Counted from the stretch's first letter, positions 1-9,216 are shown. The stretch is DNA of 51,532 nt from Candidatus Binatia bacterium (GCA_029243485.1 JAQWRY010000018.1:1-51532), one strand, 5' to 3'. The notes: generated by a model from the sequence alone, not told the origin. A program made the numbers and translations.

Positions 1-34
1 ACTCGTCGCGCCGCCAGGGGTCACCACCTGGGCA

Positions 35-74
35 CGACGACTAAACATTTGGGCCGAGACTAACCAACGTCCCT
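35..74. repeat. Dispersed palindromic repeat, single arm (copy 1)
   Basis: This 40-base stretch reads, on the minus strand, GGGACGTTGGTTAGTCTCGG followed by a short variable part and TTTAGTCGTCG. It matches one arm of the perfect inverted repeat at 29021-29133 and the single arms near 23612 and 50015. Its partner arm is not found in bases 1-34, so it is a solo arm or its mate was lost. It lies 12 bases beyond the stop codon of the secreted protein gene that follows, so it could also affect the 3' end of that transcript (inference). Confidence 0.75.
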
Positions 75-85
75 CTCTCCCAGTT

Positions 86-1615
86 CTAGCGCACGCCGGC
101 GACCGGTTGCATTGCGATGTCGCAAACGCCGCCGACCTTTGTGGTTTCGGGTTGGGCTTTGCTGCGGCATGCTTCGCCGCGGGATTGAACGTGGCAGGTG
201 AATTCGATCGGCTTGCCGGCGGTGAGCCAACTCGGGACCTTGCGGTGGCGCCCGATCGATTCGAATCGGCAGCCTTTTGGCGTGCCGTACGGGCGGCAGC
301 GGGAGGCTTTGCGGAGGGCTACTTTGCGCGCGTCGACGAGGAAGCCGGGGTAGTCGTCGATCGTTCGCACGACGTCGCGGTCGGGGAGTGTTTCGATCGC
401 GGCTGAGCGGAACTCGTACCCGCTCCCGCGCTTACGGCCGACGTCGATCCGGGTGTTCGCGAGCAACGCGAAATCGCTCCCCTTCCGGGCGACGGCGCCG
501 GACATGTACTCGAGCCGCTCGTGCCCGGGGAAACACTTTCCCATGGCCGGGGGGTGGTAGTAGTGGCGGAGCGACTTGCTGCGGCTCGGTGCGGTGCCGG
601 GGAAGGTCGCGGCGAGATCGGCGTCCCCGCCGAACAGGATCTTCTCGAAGTCGGCTTGGTTCTGCGCGTACATCCGCTGCAGTTTCGTATAGCGCTCGTG
701 CTGGGCGAGATCGGCGCGCAGGAAGCACGAGGTGAGGCCCGACACCTGCGTCAGGTACTCGTCCCAGATGTTGTACTGCGAGACTTTGGAGGCGACGCCC
801 TCGAAGTCCCCGTCGTACCGGCATCCCTGGCCCTTCGAACAGGCGCCGCGCGCCCGGTTCCGAATAGAGAGTGCGATGACGTTCCGCTCACAGCTCCCGT
901 ACGCGCTGCATCCCCGGTCGAGATGGCCTTCATAGATCGCCGTGCGGACGACGTAGTCCAGGTGCCGCGCACGCCCTAGGCTGGCCTTCGGCCATCGTCC
1001 GGCGCTGTCGCGGGCAAACGCCGTCCACGCGTTCGCGAGCGCGGTGCGCCGGCCGATCAGTGGGCTCTGCGCCGCATGGCATCGCGGCGAGTCGTGGAAG
1101 GCGCGGACGATCGCATCCAACTCGCTCGCGGGCCTCGGTGGCTTCGTGCTCTTCGGCGGTGGGTCGAACAACGGGGGCTTGCTCATTTCGTACAGGTTCC
1201 GGATGCCCACCACGTGTTGAACGTTCTCGCTGCAGTGGTGGTTCCGGACCTCTCGGTTCTTCCGGCCCGCGAACACGGCACGGAAGCGATCCGTCGAGGC
1301 CGGCGTGGCTTTCTTCGAGTCGACCACGACTTCGAAACCGACGTAGGGCGTACCCTTCGCATCAGTGACCGGCTTGCCGCCCCGGATGACGAGGCACGGC
1401 ACGACCGATGTTCCTTGGGCGAGGGCGCCGGCTCTCTTGGCCTTCGTCCCCCGCCGGGCGAAGTCGTCGATTCGATAGAACGGCACGTCGAGTGCGCCGT
1501 TGAATCGGTACACGGTCATCACCGGCGTTGCTGGAATGGCCGCGGCGATTTCCGGAAGTACCAGTGCGAGAAGTGTGACGACGACGGCCCGCGCTAGGGA
1601 GCGCCTCAGTTTCAT
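86..1615 (-). CDS. Secreted Cys-rich protein of unknown function
   Basis: A 509-residue protein. The chosen ATG at 1615 gives a clear signal peptide (MKLRRSLARAVV..., hydrophobic core to about residue 23, ending AAA before IPA); a longer frame upstream adds only a charged, unconvincing extension. It starts two bases after the TGA of the alcohol dehydrogenase gene, so the two are probably co-transcribed and translationally coupled. The mature part is rich in Cys, Arg and Tyr. A central segment (AIYEGHLDRG, then IALSIRNRARG, then GVASKVSQYNIW) faintly recalls the Glu and 'NR...QF' pattern of SleB/CwlJ-type cell-wall hydrolases, but this is too weak to name a function. It ends at TAG just before a palindromic repeat arm. 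Secretion is well supported; the role is unknown. Confidence 0.8.
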   Translation of the reverse strand: MKLRRSLARAVVVTLLALVLPEIAAAIPATPVMTVYRFNGALDVPFYRIDDFARRGTKAKRAGALAQGTSVVPCLVIRGGKPVTDAKGTPYVGFEVVVDSKKATPASTDRFRAVFAGRKNREVRNHHCSENVQHVVGIRNLYEMSKPPLFDPPPKSTKPPRPASELDAIVRAFHDSPRCHAAQSPLIGRRTALANAWTAFARDSAGRWPKASLGRARHLDYVVRTAIYEGHLDRGCSAYGSCERNVIALSIRNRARGACSKGQGCRYDGDFEGVASKVSQYNIWDEYLTQVSGLTSCFLRADLAQHERYTKLQRMYAQNQADFEKILFGGDADLAATFPGTAPSRSKSLRHYYHPPAMGKCFPGHERLEYMSGAVARKGSDFALLANTRIDVGRKRGSGYEFRSAAIETLPDRDVVRTIDDYPGFLVDARKVALRKASRCRPYGTPKGCRFESIGRHRKVPSWLTAGKPIEFTCHVQSRGEACRSKAQPETTKVGGVCDIAMQPVAGVR

Positions 1616-1617
1616 CC

Positions 1618-2703
1618 TCAATCGAACACGATGACGCTGCGGGCGACCGCGCCCTTCTTCATCTCGTCGAAGCACACGTTGATCTCCTCCAGGGGACGGC
1701 GAGCCGAGATCATCTCATCGAGCTTCAGCTGACCGTTCAGGTAGAAGTCGACGAAGCGAGGCATGTCGACGCGGAAGGAGTTCGAGCCCATCATCGAGCC
1801 GAGGACACGCTTTTCGGCGAGAACGAAGTCGAGCCCGGGCAGCTCGAGGTTCTCGCCGATCTTGACGACGCCCACGACGACGGTCGCGCCGCCCTTGCGG
1901 GTCATGTCGAATGCCTGTCGGATCGTCGCCTTCAGGCCAATTGCCTCGAACGCGTAGTGCGCGCCTCCCTCGGTGAGCTCCTGGACGGCGAGGACGGGAT
2001 TGTCGCTCGCGGCATTGATCGCGTGCGTGGCCCCCATCTGTTTGGCTAGTTCCAACTTCCACGGCTGCGTGTCGACGACGATGATCTGTCCGGCACCGGC
2101 GATTCGGCACCCCTGCAGGATGCTCAGCCCGACGCCGCCGGCTCCGATGATCACGCACCTCGAACCCGCTTCGACGCGCGCGGTGTTGAGGGCGGCGCCG
2201 AGTCCGGTGGTGACGCCGCAGCCGATGAGAGCCGCTCGGTCGAGAGGGATCTCATCGCGGACCTTCACGAGCGCGTTCTCGGGAACGAGCATCTGCTCGG
2301 CGAAGGACCCGAGCTGGGCCATCTGGTACAGCGGCGTGCCGTCGTGGGAGAGGCGGGGCGGTTGGTCCGCCGTGCGATCGAGCGTCGTGCCGCCGCAGAG
2401 ATTGGGGCGCCCGGTGACGCAGTACTCGCAAGTTCCGCAGAAGATCGATAGACACGCGATGACGCGGTCACCGGGCTTCACGTAGGTGACGTTCTCTCCG
2501 ACCTGTTCCACGACACCTGCGGGCTCGTGGCCGAGCACGCAGGGGCAGGGCACCGGTAACGATCCGTCGACGCAGTGAAGATCGCTGTGGCACACGCCGC
2601 TGGCAGCGGTGCGCAAGAGGACTTCACCCGGCCCCGGCTTGTCGATCTGGATGTCGACGATCTCGAGGGGCTCGTTGTAGGCAGGCAGGATGGCAGCTTT
2701 CAT
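1618..2703 (-). CDS. Zinc-dependent alcohol dehydrogenase (MDR family)
   Basis: A 361-residue medium-chain dehydrogenase oxidising an alcohol or reducing an aldehyde with NAD(H). Catalytic zinc ligands are Cys38 (GVCHSD), His59-Glu60 (GHE) and Cys164 (GCGVTTG). The structural zinc lobe has four cysteines at 89, 92, 95 and 103. The Rossmann motif GAGGVG is at 189-194, with Asp213 ending the second strand, which favours NAD over NADP. Length and layout resemble class III-like and NDMA-type alcohol dehydrogenases; the substrate cannot be read from sequence. The stop is followed after two bases by the start of the secreted protein gene. It is divergent from the peroxidase operon across 82 bases. 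Confidence 0.93.
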   Translation of the reverse strand: MKAAILPAYNEPLEIVDIQIDKPGPGEVLLRTAASGVCHSDLHCVDGSLPVPCPCVLGHEPAGVVEQVGENVTYVKPGDRVIACLSIFCGTCEYCVTGRPNLCGGTTLDRTADQPPRLSHDGTPLYQMAQLGSFAEQMLVPENALVKVRDEIPLDRAALIGCGVTTGLGAALNTARVEAGSRCVIIGAGGVGLSILQGCRIAGAGQIIVVDTQPWKLELAKQMGATHAINAASDNPVLAVQELTEGGAHYAFEAIGLKATIRQAFDMTRKGGATVVVGVVKIGENLELPGLDFVLAEKRVLGSMMGSNSFRVDMPRFVDFYLNGQLKLDEMISARRPLEEINVCFDEMKKGAVARSVIVFD

Positions 2704-2785
2704 CCAGGGATCTTCGCATGTTCGACCGCTTCGCTGCCACAGGACTGGGTGCTTCTAGACGCCCGTTGCTGATGGTAGAAGCGGA

Positions 2786-4441
2786 GTGGTGTCCGTGAAC
2801 GGCAAGATCGGTGTTTTTCTCCTCGGTGCGGCGACGGTTCTCTTCGTCGGTGCCGGGTTCGGGCACGCGCTGGACGACGGCAGCTTGTCCTTCAAGGATG
2901 CCGAGGTCCGGCTCGGCGATCGGCTTTTCTTCGAGACCCGCTTCTCACAGTTCTACTTCGACCATGCGGGCGGTGACTCGAACGCGACGCTGTCGGAGGG
3001 TGAGGCGCTGATGGAGACGGTCCCGGTCGCATTGGGCAAGGATCTCCCGGGTCCCTTCGCCGGGCAGGGGATCAACTGTCGGCAGTGCCATCTGGGCTCC
3101 GACTTCCTCCCCGGTGAACTCCGAGCCGGCCGGACGTACGGCGACTTCAGCCGTCGCAGCCCGATTCCCGAACGGGGGGACGGGCAAACCGTGACCACGC
3201 GCAACTCGCCGATCATGATCGACCTCGGAATGGCGCGAGAAGTTCCGGTGCTGTTGCACCTCGACGGCGAGTTCATCACGCACGAAGACCTGATCCTCGA
3301 CACGCTCACGGGTCGCAACTTCGGCTGGATTCCGGGCGAGGCGACCTTCGCGAAGAAACACATCGCGAAGGTCGTACGGGAGGACGCCGGGATGAACCCA
3401 CGCCATATCCGGTACCCCGATGGCAAGGGAATCTCGTACGCGAAGGTCCTCAAGGGCACGGATCCGCTTCTGCAGCATCAGCTGATTCCGGCGGAGTATC
3501 GGATCGACGTCGAGACGGCGTCGGACGACGAGATTCTGATGGCAGTGGCGAAGCTCATCCACGCGTATATGGACTCGCTTCGCTTCGGAACGAAGAACAC
3601 CTTCCGCGAGTCCGGGTCGCCCTATGACTCGTTCCTCACGAAGAACGCTCTTCCGACGGCGCCGGATGCGGGAGAGAACGCGGCGGCCTATTCGAAGAGG
3701 CTTCTTGGTCTGATCGACAAGCGGAACAGTTTCGACTGGGTGCGCCCGACCGACGACTACTTCATGCTTCACAAACAAGCGTTTGAGTTCGGTTCTGAAG
3801 AACTCGTCGGTCTGAAGGTTTTCTTCGGCCGCGGCAACTGCGTCGCATGTCACCCGGCGCCGCGCTTCACCGACTTCAGCCTCCACAACAACGGTGTGTC
3901 GCAGGCGGAGTATGATGGCATCTTCGGTGAGGGTGCATTCGCCACAATCGACATCCCGAACCTCGACGCTCGCAACGCCGAACACGATGCCTATCTCCCA
4001 GCCACGGAGGCACACCCCAAGGCGACCGGTCGATTCCGCGCGATCCCTGCGAAGAGTCGGCCCGGGTACACGGACCTCGGGGTTTGGAGCATCTACGGCA
4101 ATCCCGACTTCCCAAAACCGCAGGCTGCTTTGAACGAGATCCTATGCGTTCCGGGGGCTCCCGGCGCCAAGAACTGCTCCACCGTGGCTGTGCTCCCCCT
4201 CACGATCGCGTACTTCAAAACCCCGTCGGTTCGTGATCTGGGGCAGTCCGAGCCTTACTTCCACACGGGAGCGACCGACACGGTCGAGCAGGTCCTGCAG
4301 TTCTACGAAAAGACATCGGAGCTCGCACGTGCGGGGAAGCTTCGAAACGGTTCCCCCGAAATGGTCGAGATCCGCATCGATGAAGGGGACGTCGCTCCCC
4401 TGGCCGCTTTCCTAAGATCTCTTAACGAGGATTATCACTGA
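2786..4441 (+). CDS. Di-haem c-type cytochrome, MauG/cytochrome c peroxidase family
   Basis: About 551 residues with an N-terminal export segment and two c-type haem sites, CRQCH (98-102) and CVACH (352-356). The C-terminal block FKTPSVRDLGQSEPYFHTG (His493) is the hallmark of the peroxidase/MauG family. It should act in the periplasm as a peroxidase or protein-modifying oxidase. The insert between the haem domains is longer than in classical peroxidases. The start is a GTG; 2786, 2789 and 2795 are all possible, and GGAG at 2783-2786 fits 2795 best. Its TGA overlaps the ATG of the next gene by one base, indicating translational coupling with a periplasmic L,D-transpeptidase-like protein. Confidence 0.9.
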   Translation: MVSVNGKIGVFLLGAATVLFVGAGFGHALDDGSLSFKDAEVRLGDRLFFETRFSQFYFDHAGGDSNATLSEGEALMETVPVALGKDLPGPFAGQGINCRQCHLGSDFLPGELRAGRTYGDFSRRSPIPERGDGQTVTTRNSPIMIDLGMAREVPVLLHLDGEFITHEDLILDTLTGRNFGWIPGEATFAKKHIAKVVREDAGMNPRHIRYPDGKGISYAKVLKGTDPLLQHQLIPAEYRIDVETASDDEILMAVAKLIHAYMDSLRFGTKNTFRESGSPYDSFLTKNALPTAPDAGENAAAYSKRLLGLIDKRNSFDWVRPTDDYFMLHKQAFEFGSEELVGLKVFFGRGNCVACHPAPRFTDFSLHNNGVSQAEYDGIFGEGAFATIDIPNLDARNAEHDAYLPATEAHPKATGRFRAIPAKSRPGYTDLGVWSIYGNPDFPKPQAALNEILCVPGAPGAKNCSTVAVLPLTIAYFKTPSVRDLGQSEPYFHTGATDTVEQVLQFYEKTSELARAGKLRNGSPEMVEIRIDEGDVAPLAAFLRSLNEDYH

Positions 4442-6096
4442 TGAAGAAGCCGCTCTCGCTCCTTGCCTGCCTGTTGGTCGTCGCACTCACTGGTCTCGCC
4501 GAGGATGCCTCCGCTCTCAGCAAGGACCGATGGACAAACGCGAAGCCGTACGGCGTGTTTTTCAACGACTATGATCCCAACTTCTACACGGGCTTCGTGC
4601 CGCGCGTGCAGCAAGCGGATCGAATCAAGATCCATCTCGGTCGCGGCAATCAGCTGCGGGTTCGCATGATTCTCCCCGACGAGACCATCGACAACTTCGT
4701 CGTTGATCAGGTGACGAAGCACGATCTCTATCAAGAGGTCATCGATGAGGGCGTGATCGAACTCACGGCGAACAAGGCGTGGGAGGACTACGACAAGCGA
4801 TTCCGGGAGTCGGGTCTCCGCGAGATTGCGGCCAAGAAGGGATCGGTCTCGCCCCAGGAGTGGCGGCAGCTGAACGTGCAGGCGCTGCAGAAGCTCCAAC
4901 CGGAGCGCGTCTACCACATCCAGAAGGACTTTGGGCAGATGACGAAGGACTTCTACGCATCGCTCGCCGCTGCACCGGAACCGAAAAACCTCGGGGCCAA
5001 GCTCGACCTCGTGAACGGCTACTTCAAAAACCGCATCTTCGCCTACAACCTCACGAAGGAGCAGGACGCCGCCCTCGCGGAGTTGATCACTCTTGCGAAA
5101 GCGAGCGACGAGGCGGGCTTCACGCCGAAGGCCCAGGCGTTTTTCGCTAGCGTCACCGACGGGGTCTACCCCGTGACGGACGGCAAGATCGACTACTACG
5201 AGTACACCGCGATCTGGGCCGCCGGGACGTACGATAAGACCAAAAAGATCAACGGCCAGGAGATGCCGTGGATCACCACGCCGGGCGTCTGGACGTTCAT
5301 CCCTCGGATGCACGGCAAGGGCATCACCGGGATGGTCGATTACATCTCGTCGGCCGGGTACTACGGGCTCATTCCGATGTTTCCCTACGAGTACGGCGGT
5401 GGCATCGCTTACAACGCGATCCACAACACCGGGATCAGCAACTGGATCCAGGGTCATCCGCTCCTGCCGAAAGAGTGGAAGACGTACACGGACGGTAGCC
5501 GGACCGGGAAGCCCTACAATCGGGTCGCCGTGACGAGCCGTGGGCCCGTATCGCACGGTTGCACCCGTCTCGGGTCGGGGCACCTGGCGGAACTTCGCGA
5601 GATGCTCCCCTCCACGTCGGAGGCGATGAAGGGCATCGTGAACTACCGGAACGTCTCGCAGTGTTACGATGTCTTCGATCGCGCGGGGGACGGCAACGAG
5701 GAGGTGATGGGGGTGCAATATTACATCGCCTTCCGTCACACGAACGAGCGCGTCGCGAAGCACATCTGGGCGCAGAACAACCGCGAGGACTTCTACAATT
5801 GGCTGTACGGTAGCGACATGAAGTTTGGTCCCATCGGCGACGTCACGTTCGACGAAGTGTGCACCGGAAAGTTCGTGAAGAAGAAGGCAGCCGTGGGCGA
5901 GAAGTACGAGAACCTGAAGCTCTACGAGGCGCCGTACGAGCCCGAGACGATTCAGTTCTACAAGATCAAAGGTGTGGGCCAACTCTCGAAGGAGGGGATG
6001 GATTTCAACCGAGAGATGCGCCGCGTGGGTGCCGGCTATCAAGTCGATCGGAAGAAACTGCGGCTTGACTCGAAGAAGTCAGCCGCGGCGCAGTGA
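4441..6096 (+). CDS. Exported L,D-transpeptidase (YkuD)-like protein
   Basis: A 551-residue protein with a signal peptide ending near residue 25. Residues 362-377 contain VAVTSRGPVSHGCTRL, matching the catalytic SHGC-x-R signature of YkuD L,D-transpeptidases (Cys374, Arg376). His328 or His339 may play the upstream His. The spacing from this His is larger than the usual 14-17 residues and about 300 residues precede the core, so it is a divergent member. Such enzymes form 3-3 peptidoglycan cross-links or attach proteins to peptidoglycan. The ATG overlaps the stop of the di-haem peroxidase, so the pair is made together. Exact activity is unproven. Confidence 0.8.
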   Translation: MKKPLSLLACLLVVALTGLAEDASALSKDRWTNAKPYGVFFNDYDPNFYTGFVPRVQQADRIKIHLGRGNQLRVRMILPDETIDNFVVDQVTKHDLYQEVIDEGVIELTANKAWEDYDKRFRESGLREIAAKKGSVSPQEWRQLNVQALQKLQPERVYHIQKDFGQMTKDFYASLAAAPEPKNLGAKLDLVNGYFKNRIFAYNLTKEQDAALAELITLAKASDEAGFTPKAQAFFASVTDGVYPVTDGKIDYYEYTAIWAAGTYDKTKKINGQEMPWITTPGVWTFIPRMHGKGITGMVDYISSAGYYGLIPMFPYEYGGGIAYNAIHNTGISNWIQGHPLLPKEWKTYTDGSRTGKPYNRVAVTSRGPVSHGCTRLGSGHLAELREMLPSTSEAMKGIVNYRNVSQCYDVFDRAGDGNEEVMGVQYYIAFRHTNERVAKHIWAQNNREDFYNWLYGSDMKFGPIGDVTFDEVCTGKFVKKKAAVGEKYENLKLYEAPYEPETIQFYKIKGVGQLSKEGMDFNREMRRVGAGYQVDRKKLRLDSKKSAAAQ

Positions 6097-6168
6097 CCCT
6101 CCCTTGACACGCGGCTGCGCTGGAGGAGAAATGGGCGTTTCTCAAGGATCTTTTGCAGGAGGTGTGGA

Positions 6169-6873
6169 ATGAACACGGCTGCACGGAAATGGACCTCGTT
6201 CGTGGTGGGGTCGGGCATGGTGCTGCTCACGGTGACGGGCGCGGTTGCCAAGGATGAGATCGAACTCCAGACGGAAGTCGATCAGGCGAGAACGATTCTC
6301 AAAGGCTTCCAGTCGATTCCCGAGAAGGGGATCCCGGACGCGGTTCTGCGCAACTGCAAAGGGCTCGCTTTCCTCACGGTGCTACGCGCGGGGTTCATCA
6401 TCAGCGGGTCGGGCGGTAAGGGGGTCGTCGTGGCCAAGAACGACGACGGTACCTGGACGGGTCCGTCCTTCATCGGGACCGGCGGCGCGGGCTTCGGCTT
6501 CCAGATCGGCGCTCAGGTGAGCGAGTTCGTCATGGTCCTGAACACCCCCGAGGCGGTCCAGGCGTTCGCCAAGGGCGGCAACGTTTCTGTTGGTGCGCAG
6601 GTGAGTGCGGCGGCCGGCCCGGTCGGGCGCAGCCTGGGTGCCGAGGTGATGCCGCAGGCGGCGGTCTACACCTACAGCCGCGCACAGGGCCTCTTCGGTG
6701 GGGTCTCCTTGGACGGAACGGTAATCGCAACGCGTAAGGAGGCGAACACCGAGTACTACGGCAAGAAGGTCTCGGCGAAGGCGGTCCTCGTCGGTGAGGT
6801 GCCGGCTCCGGCCGGGGCCGACGCACTCCGTGCGGACCTCGCGAAGGTGACCGCCGCCGCAAAAGCGAAGTAG
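6169..6873 (+). CDS. SYLF/Ysc84-domain lipid-binding protein
   Basis: A 234-residue exported protein with a signal peptide ending near residue 27 and a strong ribosome-binding site (AGGAGG, seven bases upstream). The body matches the SYLF (Ysc84/BPSL1445) family: 'IPEKGIPDAVLRNCKGLAFLTVLRAGFIISGSGG', the Gly-rich WTGPSFIGTGGAGFGFQIGAQ segment, and the late 'LFGGVSLDGTVI' block. Bacterial members are secreted or periplasmic and are linked to lipid binding. The gene ends with TAG before a bidirectional terminator shared with the DUF922 gene. Confidence 0.9.
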   Translation: MNTAARKWTSFVVGSGMVLLTVTGAVAKDEIELQTEVDQARTILKGFQSIPEKGIPDAVLRNCKGLAFLTVLRAGFIISGSGGKGVVVAKNDDGTWTGPSFIGTGGAGFGFQIGAQVSEFVMVLNTPEAVQAFAKGGNVSVGAQVSAAAGPVGRSLGAEVMPQAAVYTYSRAQGLFGGVSLDGTVIATRKEANTEYYGKKVSAKAVLVGEVPAPAGADALRADLAKVTAAAKAK

Positions 6874-6878
6874 TTTCG

Positions 6879-6914
6879 AGCGGGGCGTTCGTCGAGGTAG
6901 GAGAACGCCCCGCT
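6879..6914. terminator. Bidirectional intrinsic terminator
   Basis: A perfect 12-bp stem (AGCGGGGCGTTC at 6879-6890 with GAACGCCCCGCT at 6903-6914) around a 12-base loop lies between the converging SYLF and DUF922 genes. Its 3' arm overlaps the first base of the DUF922 stop codon. T-runs are short, so strength is uncertain. Confidence 0.7.
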
Positions 6915-7825
6915 TAACGGGTCCAGGAGAGGCGGGTGGCGAGCGCCGCGCGAGCTCCGACCTTTTCGTTGTAACGAGTCACGAGCTCGTTCCGGGTATC
7001 GACGAGCTCATTGCTCTGGTCGGTTAGCACTTCCACCTCGGCCGCGAGTTCCTGTGCACGGGCGAACTCGAACGGCGGCAGCGTGTTGCCGTAGTGTGCG
7101 GCCAACTCGTCGAGCGCGGCTGCGTACCGCGCGCGGTCCTCCGCGTAGGCCGCGACCTGGTCTTCCAGCCGGTCGAGTTCTCGCTTCTGGCGGTTCAGTT
7201 CGGCGTCCGTGGTCTTGATCTCCCGCAGGAGTGCGGCCTGCGCATCTCGGACCGCACGAGATTCTTGCGCATGGAACGCGTCGTGCCGTTGTCGCGTGAG
7301 CTGCGCTTGTTCCTCGATGGCCCGCTCGACGAAGCGGTTGCATGTATCGGCAGAGGCGCCGGTGGCCTCGATCGTCTCATGTTCGAAGCGCTCTTGGAGC
7401 TCCTGCACTCCCTGGAACTCGATCTCGACGTGGCGGTACTCGTGGAACTCGATCAGGGCTTCGTAGGCTGCCCACTGGCGGCGTGTGTTTTCGTCGACGT
7501 GCCGAGGCTGGGCATGCTTGGGGAGCGTGACGACGACGTTTGCGCGTAGATTCAGCTCGACGAGGCGGCAGGATGAGGATGTGGTGGCCGTCGAGAGGCC
7601 GAACGAGAGCTCGCTTTCGGTGAGGCCGCTGGCCGCGAGCCCGGCCTTTCCTCCGAGGCCTTGTCGCTGGATCGACGCGAAGACCTCGTCGGCGTTGGTG
7701 CCGTAAACGTCGTAGTACTGCTCTCGTACGTCCGTATCGACGCGAACGAGCGGCGCGGTGGCCCCCGCGGGAACCGCAATCAGGCACGCGGCTGCGACGA
7801 GGATGGGGTAAGCGTGCCGAGTCAT
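6914..7825 (-). CDS. Secreted DUF922 protein, putative zinc protease
   Basis: A 303-residue protein with a signal peptide ending near residue 23. The N-terminal domain resembles DUF922 ('YYDVYGTNADEVFASI', 'LNLRANVVVTLPKH', 'RQWAAYEALIEFHEYRHVEI'). Residues 128-132 are HEYRH, an HExxH zinc-metallopeptidase motif. Residues about 175-300 are Arg/Glu/Ala-rich and predicted coiled coil, a tail that could mediate envelope association. Proteolysis has been proposed for this family, so the catalytic call is inference. It converges on the SYLF gene. Confidence 0.85.
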   Translation of the reverse strand: MTRHAYPILVAAACLIAVPAGATAPLVRVDTDVREQYYDVYGTNADEVFASIQRQGLGGKAGLAASGLTESELSFGLSTATTSSSCRLVELNLRANVVVTLPKHAQPRHVDENTRRQWAAYEALIEFHEYRHVEIEFQGVQELQERFEHETIEATGASADTCNRFVERAIEEQAQLTRQRHDAFHAQESRAVRDAQAALLREIKTTDAELNRQKRELDRLEDQVAAYAEDRARYAAALDELAAHYGNTLPPFEFARAQELAAEVEVLTDQSNELVDTRNELVTRYNEKVGARAALATRLSWTR

Positions 7826-7891
7826 GGCCCGAGCGTTGCCGTGGCTGGGGAAGGATGCAACCGACGGCGTTCGGTTTGCTCGGCGAATGAT

Positions 7892-8221
7892 CTAGTCTCC
7901 GCCGTCGGGCGCGCGCCAAAGAAGCTTCTCGTTGTCGACCCCGCCCGCTTTGCCGGATCCTCCGACGCGGACGTGCGCGAAACAGCTCTCGATGCGGTCG
8001 CGGTCGACGTCGTCATCGACGCCGAGCTACGCGACCCGAGTACTCGAGAAGTTTGGTTCCTCGTAGAGAGTGACACCGGCTTTCCCGACGTAGAACCGGG
8101 TCGTGTCCGCGGGCGCGATCTGGTGGACCACGTCGTGGTATACGCTGTTGACTGAGCTGCAGTTGGCGAGGGTGGCCACGCCGGCGAGGAAGGCTGGCTT
8201 TCGGAGTCGGTGCGACGTCAT
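7892..8221 (-). pseudogene. SH3-domain lipoprotein interrupted by an in-frame TAG
   Basis: The frame opens at ATG 8221 with a lipoprotein-like signal (FLAGVATLANC; Asn before Cys is unusual) and runs to 'LYEEPNFSSTRVA', where TAG occurs at 8027-8029. The same frame then continues for 44 codons with recognisable SH3-like sequence ('DRDRIESCFAHVRVGGSG', 'GVDNEKLLWR') to TAG at 7892-7894. A Trp usually expected in 'GWVDN' is Gly here. Continuity without a frameshift means either nonsense mutation with early decay or amber readthrough. The first ORF alone would be a 64-residue truncated lipoprotein. Confidence 0.65.
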
Positions 8222-8292
8222 ATCTCGGGCCGGTCGGGATTGAACCCGATTCGAACGCCGCGGCCCACGGGTTCGGCATCGGGTGAATGCTC

Positions 8293-9030
8293 TCAGAGGA
8301 CCAGCGACGTTCCCCCGTCCACGACGAGCACCTGGCCGGTCATGTACTGGTTATCGACGCAGGTCAGGATCGCCTTCGAGCAATCCTCCGGCGTTGCCGA
8401 GCGGCCGGCAGGGACGATCGCCGCAATGCCGGCGTGGAGGTCGGCCCAGTCCTCGGTCCAGGGGGTCGCGACCAGGCCAGGCGCGATCGCGTTCACGCGG
8501 ACCGGCTTACAGTTGCGTGCCAAGTCCATCGTGAGGTTGTTCATCGCAGCCTTGGCCATGCCGTAGGCAGTTGAGCTGCCGATGGCGCGCAAGCCGGCGA
8601 CAGAGGACACGTTCACTACGCATCCCTTCTCGGCCTTTTTCAGATGCGACATCGCGGCGCGGGTGAGCCACCAGGTGCCGTAGACGTTCACCTCGATCGT
8701 CTTGAAGAGGATCTCGTTCGTCAGGGCATCGAGATCATCGTGGGGAACGCGCTTCGTCCAGCCAGCGTTGTTGATCAGGATGTCCAGCCGCCCGAATTTC
8801 TCGACGGCTGCGGCAACGAGTGCCTTGTCGTCCTCTTCCTTGCTGATGTCGGCCCGGACGTAGATGGACTCCGTCGGGAGTGCTTTCGCGATCGCCTCGC
8901 CGGCCTCGACCGAATTCGAGGAGTTCACGACGATGTGGGCTCCGGCGGCGGCGAGATCTTGTGCGACGCGCTCGCCAATGCCGCTCGAAGAGCCGGAAAC
9001 GATTGCTACCTGTCCGTCTAGTCTGTCCAT
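8293..9030 (-). CDS. Short-chain dehydrogenase/reductase
   Basis: A 245-residue classical SDR. The cofactor motif GSSSGIG is at 13-19 and NNAG at 87-90. The catalytic set is Ser143, Tyr156 and Lys160 (YGMAK). The C-terminal 'YMTGQVLVVDGG' is typical. The substrate is unknown; members of this subgroup act in fatty-acyl, steroid or sugar oxidoreduction. It lies between the broken SH3 lipoprotein and the tandem DUF1330 gene, all on the minus strand. The preceding 186 bases (9031-9216) hold no convincing gene. Confidence 0.92.
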   Translation of the reverse strand: MDRLDGQVAIVSGSSSGIGERVAQDLAAAGAHIVVNSSNSVEAGEAIAKALPTESIYVRADISKEEDDKALVAAAVEKFGRLDILINNAGWTKRVPHDDLDALTNEILFKTIEVNVYGTWWLTRAAMSHLKKAEKGCVVNVSSVAGLRAIGSSTAYGMAKAAMNNLTMDLARNCKPVRVNAIAPGLVATPWTEDWADLHAGIAAIVPAGRSATPEDCSKAILTCVDNQYMTGQVLVVDGGTSLVL

Positions 9031-9216
9031 GGGTCCCCCGCCGTTGGTGGCTCACGCTCCTCTAGCAAGGGAACCCGAACAACGAGAGGCTCGGCTTTGG
9101 GCTCAGCCGAAGCTCGGGAACGCGACTTCTCCGAGGACCACGCGGAACCGGTAGTGGCTCCCGTGCCCCGATCGAGTTGTGGGGGGCCGTGCCCTCCGGT
9201 GGCGACGTAGGCCGCG

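Noticed and set aside
2945-4015. Long minus-strand ORF inside the di-haem peroxidase gene
   Set aside because: Arg- and Val-rich shadow frame of a clear plus-strand gene; typical of high-GC coding DNA.
4435-6042. 535-residue minus-strand ORF
   Set aside because: Antisense shadow of the exported L,D-transpeptidase-like gene.
8222-8292. Possible tRNA T-arm (GGGTTCAATCCC on the minus strand)
   Set aside because: The loop is one base short for a standard T-loop and no acceptor, D or anticodon arms can be formed around it.
9120-9216. Short in-frame continuation after the DUF1330 stop (ending HYRFRVVLGEVAFPSFG)
   Set aside because: Looks protein-like but is under 40 codons, has no start and matches no family I can name with confidence.
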